Origin: JBEEOW01 sp041191405
Lineage (GTDB): Bacteria; Bacteroidota; Bacteroidia; Cytophagales; UBA9547
Length of the DNA: 64,000 nt
Direction of reading: 5' to 3'
Assembly (NCBI GenBank): GCA_041191405.1
Contig: JBEEOW010000003.1
Coordinates: 62,001 to 126,000, forward strand
Within the stretch, counting starts at the first letter, position 1. The number at the start of each line of letters is the position of its first letter. The notes under the pieces were generated by a model. The model ran no database searches. It saw only the letters and a list, made by a program, of their open reading frames with translations, and had not been told where the DNA came from. Below, one piece after another: positions 1-6,668 of the stretch. A program made the translations under genes and the position numbers.

Positions 1-302
1 TGCATATTTTTCCATTTCTCTTTTACTATAAATTTCTTCAAGAAAAATAATTTGTTTTAGAAATCAGTTTTGATTCTTTAGGTTTATATAATTTTAAGGC
101 TGTTAATATTTATGGTCTAAGTTCTGAAAAGTATAATTATTCAAAAACAAGAATCACAACTTTTGATTTTTGAAATAGTTGGTTGATGTATAAAGGAGAA
201 GTGTTAATGCCAAAACATAAAAGTGAAATTATCTTCCCAAATATATATTGTATCCCACGTTGTCAACGGTTGCAAACCTTGACAAGCGTAAATTTGAAAA
301 AG
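1..302. other. Left edge, no recognisable gene
   Basis: About 300 bases of AT-rich sequence without a supported gene. A plus-strand reading frame beginning at 186 runs straight through the hairpin at 303-337 and resembles nothing, so I do not call it. An imperfect inverted repeat (left arm 260-270, right arm 276-285, one bulge) is present; its role is unknown. Confidence 0.5.
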
Positions 303-342
303 ATTCCTTCATTTAACAACAAGCTAAATGAAGGAATTTCTT
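303..342. terminator. Bidirectional hairpin terminator
   Basis: A perfect 12-base stem (303-314 with 326-337) with an 11-base loop is flanked by A-rich sequence on the left and a T run on the right. It sits just past the stop codon of the small minus-strand gene at 344-595 and could also end transcription entering from the left edge. Confidence 0.7.
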
Positions 343-343
343 T

Positions 344-595
344 TTAATAATTGAGATAAAAGTATTCTTCTACCCCAATTTTTAATGCACTTAACCCTTC
401 CATACTGATTTTGTATTTATCAAAATCTCCGAAATCTTCTTTGGTTGTTTCAATTAATCCATAATCTAATAAATCTTGATTAATTGATTTTAAATCTTCT
501 GACGAGATTTCTAATCTTAACCTATTTGGTTGAATAGATTTTGGGTAAATACTTCTGTATGCTTCAAGAAGTATTTCAAATTTTTTTGTTTCCAT
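344..595 (-). CDS. Small hypothetical protein, possible winged-helix fold
   Basis: An 83-residue protein that I do not recognise. The middle and C-terminal part (a helix, then LLDYGLIETT, then a charged turn, then KYKISMEGLSALK) has the rhythm of the recognition helix and wing of a winged-helix DNA-binding domain, which is only a structural impression. There is no signal peptide or membrane segment. It is followed by a good terminator and stands alone, divergent from uvrA. Codon use looks native. It could be a small regulator or simply an uncharacterised protein. Confidence 0.55.
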   Translation of the reverse strand: METKKFEILLEAYRSIYPKSIQPNRLRLEISSEDLKSINQDLLDYGLIETTKEDFGDFDKYKISMEGLSALKIGVEEYFYLNY

Positions 596-679
596 TTTTT
601 ATTATTTAATCTTCCAAAAGTATTTAGAATAACAAATGTATTTTTTAGTTTGTGCTACCTTGAGTATTATTTATTATCG

Positions 680-740
680 AATCCTAAACATTTTAAAATC
701 CTATCAATCTTTTTAATCCTAAAAATCATGGTTCTGACAT
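680..740. repeat. Degenerate short-word repeat upstream of uvrA
   Basis: The word AATCCTA or close variants recur four times in 60 bases (near 680, 697, 715), interspersed with T/A runs and ending in AATCATGGTTCTGACA. It lies about 65 bases before the uvrA start. It resembles the other short-word repeat tracts at 9147, 22140 and 37888 in style, not in sequence. Confidence 0.5.
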
Positions 741-805
741 TTTTCCACCAAAAAAGGAAATATCAATTGATTTGTGTATTTTTATAACTTTAATTTAAAC
801 TACTG

Positions 806-3646
806 ATGCAACAAGAGCCAATAATTGACCTTGTAGGACACGAATACATTGAAGTATTTGGTGCTCGCGAGCATAACCTGAAAGGTGTTGACCTTAAAAT
901 TCCTAGAAATAAGTTAGTTGTAATCACGGGTATAAGTGGTAGTGGAAAGTCGTCGTTGGCTTTTGATACTATTTATGCTGAGGGGCAACGTCGTTACATG
1001 GAAAGTTTTTCGGCTTATGCACGTTCATTTTTAGGAAATATGGAGCGACCAAATGTTGATAAAATCAACGGTTTGAGTCCTGTAATTTCTATTGAGCAAA
1101 AAACTATTTCTCGTAATCCTCGCTCAACGGTGGGTACTGTTACCGAGATTTACGACTTTTTCCGTTTGCTTTACGCCCGTGCTGCCGATGCTTATTCGTA
1201 TATCACTGGCGAAAAAATGGTTCGTCAATCTGAAGAACAAGTAATTGACCAATTGTTGGCAAACCATACCGACAAAAAATTAATACTTTTAGCTCCAGTA
1301 GTTCGCAGTAGAAAAGGGCATTATCGTGAGCTTTTTGAGCAAATTCGCAAATTAGGATTTACAAAAGTTCGTGTAAATGGCGAAATTTTGGAAGTAGAGC
1401 CCAAAATGCAATTAGACAGATACAAAACACATGATATTGAAATAGTTATAGATAGAATTATACCAAATGAAAGTGACAGATTCCGTCTGTCGCAATCCGT
1501 GAAAGTTGCAATGCAACACGGTAAAGGTGTAATGATGTGTATCGACGAAAAACAAGATTTACATTATTTTTCTAAATTTTTGATGGATCCAAGTACAGGT
1601 TTATCATACGACGAACCTGCACCAAATAATTTTTCGTTTAACTCGCCTTATGGTGCTTGTCAAACTTGTAACGGTTTGGGGCATATTGAGGAAATTACTG
1701 TAGAGTCAATTATTCCTGATACTACATTGAGTATCAGTAGGGGAGGTATAGCTCCACTTGGCGAATATCGTGATATTTGGATATTTTCGCAACTTTCAGC
1801 ATTGCTGAAAAAACATAAATTTGATATTTCAACTCCAATCAAAGATTTGCCAGAAGATGTAATGCAAAAAATTCTTTATGGCGATGAGGAAGAGTATGAA
1901 ATCAAATCAAAAACAAATCCAGGTACTTCGTGGAGTTCAAAATACGAAGGAATTATCAATTTCTTGAAACGTCAGCAAGAATCAGGAACCGATAAAATAC
2001 AAGCTTGGGTTAATGATTACACCGTTGTAAATACCTGTCCCGATTGTAATGGAATGCGCTTGAAAAAAGAATCATTGCATTTCAAAATCGACGATAAAAA
2101 TATTTCGGAGCTTGCCCAAATGGATATTCAAGTACTTGCCAATTGGCTCGAAAACCTTGAATCAAGAATAAGCGACAAACAAAATCAAATAGCAGGCGAA
2201 GTACTCAAAGAAATTCGTAAACGTGTAGGCTTTTTGTTGGGCGTTGGTTTAAATTACCTTACCCTCGACAGACCTTTACGTACCCTTTCGGGTGGTGAAG
2301 CACAACGTATTCGTTTGGCTACACAAATTGGTTCTCAGTTAGTTGGGGTTTTATATATTTTAGATGAACCAAGTATTGGTTTGCATCAACGTGATAACGA
2401 AAAACTAATTGCTGCATTAGCTAATTTACGTGATATTGGAAATAGTGTGTTAGTGGTTGAACATGATAAAGATATTATGTTGCAATGCGACCACTTGATT
2501 GATATTGGTCCGGGTGCTGGCCGAAATGGCGGACAAGTAATTGCTGAAGGTACGCCTGCAGAATTTGCCAATTTCGAGAGTTTAACTGCCAAATACCTTT
2601 ACGATAAATTATCAGTTTGTGAACCTAAAGATGCACGACAAGGAAATGGAAAATCTATTTTGTTGGAAGGCTGTACAGGTCATAATCTTAAAAATGTAGA
2701 TTTAGAAATTCCACTTGGCAAAATGGTTTGTGTAACTGGAGTTTCGGGTAGTGGAAAATCAAGTTTGATACACGATACTTTGTACCCTATTTTAAACAAA
2801 CATTTTTTCAATGCCAAACGTGAACCATTGGCGCATAAAAATATTTCAGGTTTAGAACATATTGACAAAGTAATTGAGGTTGATCAATCTCCTCTTGGGC
2901 GTACACCACGTTCAAATCCAGCAACTTATACCGGTGTTTTTACAGAAATAAGAAACCTATTTGCAAGTATGCCCGAAGCAAAAATTCGTGGTTACAATCA
3001 AGGTAGATTTTCTTTTAATGTAAAAGGCGGACGTTGTGAAACCTGCGAAGGTGCTGGTGTGAAACTGATAGAAATGGAGTTTTTGCCCGATGTACACGTA
3101 CCTTGCGAAACTTGCAAAGGCAAACGCTACAACCGAGAAACATTAGAAGTCCGTTTCAAAGGAAAATCAATTTCAGATGTACTAGATATGACTGTTGAGC
3201 AGGCAATAGTAGTATTTGAGAATCAACCTAAAATTCTGAAAAAAATCTCGACTTTAAATGAAGTTGGTTTGGGCTACATTACCCTTGGGCAACACGCAAC
3301 AACCCTGAGTGGAGGCGAAGCACAGCGAGTAAAATTAGCAACAGAATTATCTAAAAAAGATACAGGAAAAACCCTTTATATACTTGATGAGCCAACCACA
3401 GGTTTGCATTTTGAAGATATAAAACACTTATTGATAGTACTAAATAAATTGGTTGATAAAGGAAATACCATTCTGATTATTGAACACAATTTGGATATGA
3501 TAAAAGTATCAGACCATATCATAGATGTTGGTCCTGAAGGTGGCGTAAACGGTGGAACAATAGTTTGCAAAGGAACCCCACAAGAAGTTGCCTCAAATAC
3601 AAACAGCCACACAGGTAGGTTCTTAAAAATTGAATTGAAAATGTAA
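806..3646 (+). CDS. uvrA: UvrABC excinuclease subunit A
   Basis: The protein is the DNA-damage recognition ATPase of nucleotide excision repair; it forms a dimer that loads UvrB on lesions. It has 946 residues, the normal length. Two ABC ATPase modules are visible: Walker A motifs GISGSGKSS (42-50) and GVSGSGKSS (about 647), and signature motifs LSGGEAQRIRLA (about 495) and LSGGEAQRVKLA (about 835). Zinc-finger cysteines occur as CQTCNGLGH near 290 and as CETC pairs near 745-770. The ATG at 806 gives a start typical of the family (a short leader before the first nucleotide-binding domain). It is a single-gene unit; the nearest downstream gene, comF, is 184 bases away across two repeats. Confidence 0.98.
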   Translation: MQQEPIIDLVGHEYIEVFGAREHNLKGVDLKIPRNKLVVITGISGSGKSSLAFDTIYAEGQRRYMESFSAYARSFLGNMERPNVDKINGLSPVISIEQKTISRNPRSTVGTVTEIYDFFRLLYARAADAYSYITGEKMVRQSEEQVIDQLLANHTDKKLILLAPVVRSRKGHYRELFEQIRKLGFTKVRVNGEILEVEPKMQLDRYKTHDIEIVIDRIIPNESDRFRLSQSVKVAMQHGKGVMMCIDEKQDLHYFSKFLMDPSTGLSYDEPAPNNFSFNSPYGACQTCNGLGHIEEITVESIIPDTTLSISRGGIAPLGEYRDIWIFSQLSALLKKHKFDISTPIKDLPEDVMQKILYGDEEEYEIKSKTNPGTSWSSKYEGIINFLKRQQESGTDKIQAWVNDYTVVNTCPDCNGMRLKKESLHFKIDDKNISELAQMDIQVLANWLENLESRISDKQNQIAGEVLKEIRKRVGFLLGVGLNYLTLDRPLRTLSGGEAQRIRLATQIGSQLVGVLYILDEPSIGLHQRDNEKLIAALANLRDIGNSVLVVEHDKDIMLQCDHLIDIGPGAGRNGGQVIAEGTPAEFANFESLTAKYLYDKLSVCEPKDARQGNGKSILLEGCTGHNLKNVDLEIPLGKMVCVTGVSGSGKSSLIHDTLYPILNKHFFNAKREPLAHKNISGLEHIDKVIEVDQSPLGRTPRSNPATYTGVFTEIRNLFASMPEAKIRGYNQGRFSFNVKGGRCETCEGAGVKLIEMEFLPDVHVPCETCKGKRYNRETLEVRFKGKSISDVLDMTVEQAIVVFENQPKILKKISTLNEVGLGYITLGQHATTLSGGEAQRVKLATELSKKDTGKTLYILDEPTTGLHFEDIKHLLIVLNKLVDKGNTILIIEHNLDMIKVSDHIIDVGPEGGVNGGTIVCKGTPQEVASNTNSHTGRFLKIELKM

Positions 3647-3664
3647 TTTAAATCTATTATTAAA

Positions 3665-3711
3665 GCCCTGAAAGGGCGAAATATCATAGAGATGGGTGCA
3701 AGCCCATCTCT
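3665..3711 (+). repeat. REP-like palindromic element, copy 1
   Basis: A short palindrome GCCCTGAAAGGGC (3665-3677) is followed after an 11-base spacer by a perfect 9-base hairpin (3688-3696 with 3703-3711, loop TGCAAG). The same architecture occurs on the opposite strand at 9235-9283: identical first palindrome, a similar spacer, then a hairpin whose outer stem differs but is still fully paired. It lies 18 bases after the uvrA stop and may also act as a transcript 3' end. Confidence 0.75.
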
Positions 3712-3727
3712 ATTTGTTTATACTCGA

Positions 3728-3793
3728 AAATTATACCTTGACTTTGTTACAAAAAATTGGAAATTATACCCTGACTTTATTACAAAATATTTC
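3728..3793 (+). repeat. Tandem direct repeat, two 33-base units
   Basis: Two adjacent units, 3728-3760 and 3761-3793, share AAATTATACC, TTGACTTTGTTACAAAA-like cores with a few differences. The units lie between the REP-like element and comF. Function unknown; each unit contains a TTGACTTT box that could be read as a promoter element, but no matching downstream element was seen. Confidence 0.7.
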
Positions 3794-3830
3794 TTGAAAT
3801 TGTTGTTAATCTATTCTTTATAAGCTTATT

Positions 3831-4517
3831 ATGTTTAAACTAAAAACTATTTTAAATGCTTGGGAAAAATTACTCTTTCCTGATTTGTGTGTATCATGTA
3901 AAACGGCATTGGTAAACCATGAAAATCATTTGTGTTTAACTTGCGAATTAGAGCTTTCTCAGGTACCAGAAAGAATAAATCTTTCGCATAAATTTGTTGG
4001 TAAATCATTGATTGAATTTACTGCTTCAATGTATGCTTACAAACCCAAAAGTGTTGCCGCCAATTTAATTGAAGATTTAAAATACAATGGTAATCAAACG
4101 GTTGGTGTATTTCTCGGTGAAAAATTAGGAGAATTTTTAAACACTCAAAATTTACCAAATGATATTGATTTTATTGTTCCAGTTCCCTTACAAAAATCTA
4201 AATTATATAAGCGAGGTTTTAATCAAAGTTTGTTGATAGCAAATGGTTTATCGTCTAAAATTGATTTGCCTGTAAATACAAATGCCATAAAAAGAATAAA
4301 ACAATCAATTTCTCAAACTAAAAAAGGTCGTTTGGCTCGCTGGTTAAATGTATCAGAAGTATTTGTAGCCAACAAACAAGAAGTGGAAAATAAACATATT
4401 TTATTGATTGACGATGTATTGACTACAGGCGCAACAATTGATGCTTGTGCAACTGTGGCATTAGAAGCCGGAGCAAGAAAAGTAAGTATTGTTACGGTTT
4501 GTGCGGCTGTGTTATAG
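3831..4517 (+). CDS. comF: ComF family phosphoribosyltransferase-like protein
   Basis: A 228-residue protein with the two hallmarks of the ComF/GntX family: an N-terminal zinc-ribbon (C20, C23, C35, C38) and a C-terminal type I phosphoribosyltransferase fold with the PRPP loop LLIDDVLTTGAT near residue 191. In competent bacteria ComF assists import of single-stranded DNA during transformation; its enzymatic activity is unproven. The conserved GFNQS segment, here KRGFNQSLLIA, is present. Length is normal for the family. No other competence gene is adjacent. The start at 3831 is the only reasonable one. Confidence 0.92.
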   Translation: MFKLKTILNAWEKLLFPDLCVSCKTALVNHENHLCLTCELELSQVPERINLSHKFVGKSLIEFTASMYAYKPKSVAANLIEDLKYNGNQTVGVFLGEKLGEFLNTQNLPNDIDFIVPVPLQKSKLYKRGFNQSLLIANGLSSKIDLPVNTNAIKRIKQSISQTKKGRLARWLNVSEVFVANKQEVENKHILLIDDVLTTGATIDACATVALEAGARKVSIVTVCAAVL

Positions 4518-4543
4518 TTTTTTTAGAAGTATTTTTATGCTAC

Positions 4544-4918
4544 TTATTTGTATAGGTTTGTAAATAAGAATGTTATCTCGTTTTCTACATTCAAAATATA
4601 ATTTTCAAGATTTATATTGTTATTTATATTGTTTTCTAATTCAGTAAGAATATTATATAAATCTGTAAATCCAATTGCTGAAGCTGTACCTCTAAGCCTA
4701 TGAACTGCTACTTCGAGCTCTATTTTATGATTTTCATTGTAAAATGTTTTTATTTTGCTTAAGCTTTCAATCAAATCTTTTTTTCCTAAATCTAGAATAT
4801 CATGAATAAAAGTTTCATTTCCACCCATTTTTTTAAATAAAGCTTTAAAGTTGAAATGAGAAATGTACTTGCCATTTTCATGAAATTCAGTAAAATTGTA
4901 ATATTTATTTATTGGCAT
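4544..4918 (-). CDS. Hpt-domain phosphotransfer protein
   Basis: A 124-residue single-domain histidine phosphotransfer protein. The motif HRLRGTASAIGF places the phosphorylated histidine at residue 73; the family consensus is HxLKGxSxxxG. Such proteins relay phosphate between a hybrid kinase receiver and a terminal response regulator. No kinase or regulator gene is next to it; the two kinases in this window (28.1 and 39.6 kb) lack receiver domains, so its partner must be elsewhere. It is separated by 10 bases from the upstream gene ending at 4929 on the same strand and is probably cotranscribed with it. Confidence 0.85.
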   Translation of the reverse strand: MPINKYYNFTEFHENGKYISHFNFKALFKKMGGNETFIHDILDLGKKDLIESLSKIKTFYNENHKIELEVAVHRLRGTASAIGFTDLYNILTELENNINNNINLENYILNVENEITFLFTNLYK

Positions 4919-4928
4919 TTTGTTGAAT

Positions 4929-5597
4929 TTAAAAAGGGAATCCTAAGGCTATATTAAATCTAGGTACTACACCATTGATGTATGGATTGACAAAAGTTAT
5001 ATTGGCTTTTTTATTTTGTTCAAATGCAGTTAAACCCCTAATTACTCCTCCTCCTAAATTTATGTCTACAAAAATTAAATCTTCAACCAGTGTTTGATAG
5101 CCGAATATAAATCCTGGGTATACTGCACTTGCAAAAACATTTTCACTAGTGTTTGTGTAAAATGAACCTGTTGATATGTTATATCCTTCCGAATAGTCAG
5201 TTAAGTATATTTGTCTGTATTGGAAAAATGCTCCAACATATACTCCAGACATAGGGCCAGCAATCATTTTTTTATCTAAATGAGATCTGAATTGTAATTC
5301 AGCCTTTAAGCCTTCCATGTTACTAACATCATCTTGGCTGTAAGGCCATGGTTTGTTAGATGAATAATAACCTAAAATAAATTTTAATGATTTATTTGAA
5401 CTTATTGCTCTTTCGTAACCAACTTCCAATCCTCCAACTACAAGGTTTAATGGATGAATTGAAAGTACATTTTTATGATTTAAAATTTCATTATTTTGAC
5501 TATGTGTTGAATCTCCATTTGTTTTTTTTTGTTGAGCAAATGTATTAACACTCAACAAGCAGTTAATCAAAGAGAATACAATTAAAATTTTCTTCAT
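4929..5597 (-). CDS. Outer-membrane beta-barrel-like protein (DUF3575-like)
   Basis: A 222-residue exported protein. The first 21 residues (MKKILIVFSLINCLLSVNTF) form a signal peptide ending before AQQ. The mature part has alternating hydrophobic and polar strands, an early IHPLNLVVGGLEVGYERAI segment like that of DUF3575 proteins, and a C-terminal aromatic residue (LGFPF) as in outer-membrane barrels. This suggests a small barrel of 8 to 10 strands; the ligand is unknown. It is followed by the Hpt gene after 10 bases. Confidence 0.7.
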   Translation of the reverse strand: MKKILIVFSLINCLLSVNTFAQQKKTNGDSTHSQNNEILNHKNVLSIHPLNLVVGGLEVGYERAISSNKSLKFILGYYSSNKPWPYSQDDVSNMEGLKAELQFRSHLDKKMIAGPMSGVYVGAFFQYRQIYLTDYSEGYNISTGSFYTNTSENVFASAVYPGFIFGYQTLVEDLIFVDINLGGGVIRGLTAFEQNKKANITFVNPYINGVVPRFNIALGFPF

Positions 5598-5700
5598 TTT
5601 TTATTATTTAAAGCAAATTAATGCAAAATATATTAATTAAAAAGTAAATAAAATTATTTTTAGTTTTTGGTCAGATTTAATCTGAAATATTGAGTTGTAT

Positions 5701-6174
5701 TTACACATGATGATAAGGTTCGCCTTTTATAATGGTATAGGCTCTGTACACTTGTTCAACAAGCATTAATCTAATCATTTGATGTGAAAATGTGAATAAA
5801 GAAAATGATAATTGAGCATTAGCACGTTTATAAATTTGTTCGTCAAAACCATAAGGTCCGCCCACAATCATAATTACACTACTTACAGATTTTAAGCTTA
5901 AGTTTTCAAACCATTTGGCAAGTTGTGGTGATGTTTTTTGATCACCTCTTTCGTCTAAAAGTATTACAAAATCTGTAGGTTTTATGTTTTTAAGAATTTG
6001 TTCAGCTTCGGCTAATTTTTGGGCTTCTTTGGTTAAATTCTTTACATTTTTAATATCAGGAATAATTTTAAATTCAGGTTTGCAATAGTGTTTTAATCTA
6101 TCCAAATAACCGTTTATACCTTCATTAAGGTATTTTTCGTCTGTTTTCCCGATTACTAAAAAGGTGATTTTCAT
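5701..6174 (-). CDS. rlmH: 23S rRNA pseudouridine-1915 N3-methyltransferase
   Basis: A SPOUT methyltransferase that methylates pseudouridine 1915 in helix 69 of 23S rRNA using S-adenosylmethionine. At 157 residues it has the family length. Diagnostic segments are LDERGDQKTSPQLAKWFE, the glycine-rich cofactor knot IVGGPYGF, and the C-terminal HQMIRLMLVEQVYRAYTI ending in KGEPYHHV. It is the last gene of the minus-strand run feoA-feoB-osmC-rlmH; the original osmC stop would have been 3 bases before its ATG. Confidence 0.96.
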   Translation of the reverse strand: MKITFLVIGKTDEKYLNEGINGYLDRLKHYCKPEFKIIPDIKNVKNLTKEAQKLAEAEQILKNIKPTDFVILLDERGDQKTSPQLAKWFENLSLKSVSSVIMIVGGPYGFDEQIYKRANAQLSFSLFTFSHQMIRLMLVEQVYRAYTIIKGEPYHHV

Positions 6175-6220
6175 ATTTATTTAACTAAACAAATTGGTTT
6201 ATGGAAAACAGGAAAATTAC

Positions 6221-6269
6221 ATGAATTACATCATAAAGCAATATTCATTAGCTTTATGATGTAATTCAT
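6221..6269. repeat. Perfect 19-base inverted repeat in the osmC 3' end
   Basis: The left arm ATGAATTACATCATAAAGC (6221-6239) and right arm (6251-6269) are exact reverse complements with an 11-base loop (6240-6250). On the osmC coding strand the upstream arm encodes the NELHHKA segment; the downstream arm contains the premature stop codon. The perfection of the arms coincides with the frameshift described for osmC. Confidence 0.9.
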
Positions 6270-6648
6270 TAGCAAGTTCAACCATTGATTTATCATTTAC
6301 TGTAACAATAGGATTTAAAACAACTTCAGTAAATTTACCACTTCCATTATCATCCTCAACCATTAAACCAGTTGGATTATCCTCATAATCAACTACAACT
6401 ACTCCTGATTCAGCACATAAATGCAAATACCATAACATGTGACAGGAAGAAATGGAGGCTAAAAATAATTCTTCTGGATTGTGTTTTGATTTGTCGCCCC
6501 TAAAACTTGGATCAGACGAACACAAAATATCTGCTTTTTGATTTACTTTAACTATATGACTTCTTTCGTAAGCACTATAATTTAAAGTACCAAGATTATT
6601 ATTTCCTGTCCATTTAATTGCTAAAGTATATGTATGATTTTTTGACAT
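6226..6648 (-). CDS. OsmC family peroxide-reducing protein, C-terminus lost by frameshift
   Basis: OsmC/Ohr family proteins reduce organic peroxides through two cysteines. Here both are visible, C69 in SISSCHML and C137 in HHKANEYCF. The reading frame ends at residue 140 right after ANEYCFMM. In the +1 frame just downstream the codons read NSCNFPVFHKPICLVK and stop at 6177, which matches the usual end of this subfamily (ANExCFIANSCNFPV...). So a single-base gain near 6226-6230 removed about 16 residues. I chose the ATG at 6648 because homologues start MSKxHxY; the frame extends upstream to 6759 only by overlapping feoB. Whether the protein is still active is unknown. Confidence 0.85.
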   Translation of the reverse strand: MSKNHTYTLAIKWTGNNNLGTLNYSAYERSHIVKVNQKADILCSSDPSFRGDKSKHNPEELFLASISSCHMLWYLHLCAESGVVVVDYEDNPTGLMVEDDNGSGKFTEVVLNPIVTVNDKSMVELANELHHKANEYCFMM

Positions 6649-6668
6649 TGCTATATTCAACAAAAATC

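Noticed and set aside
186..348. Plus-strand reading frame of about 53 codons at the left edge
   Set aside because: It runs through a perfect terminator hairpin and resembles no protein.
530..787. Phenylalanine-rich 85-residue frame before uvrA
   Set aside because: It covers the start of the minus-strand gene and the word repeat; its composition is that of translated AT-rich non-coding DNA.
4544..4918. Phosphorelay of the Hpt protein with the PAS kinase at 28.1 kb
   Set aside because: The kinase has no receiver domain and the genes are 23 kb apart; nothing in the sequence links them.
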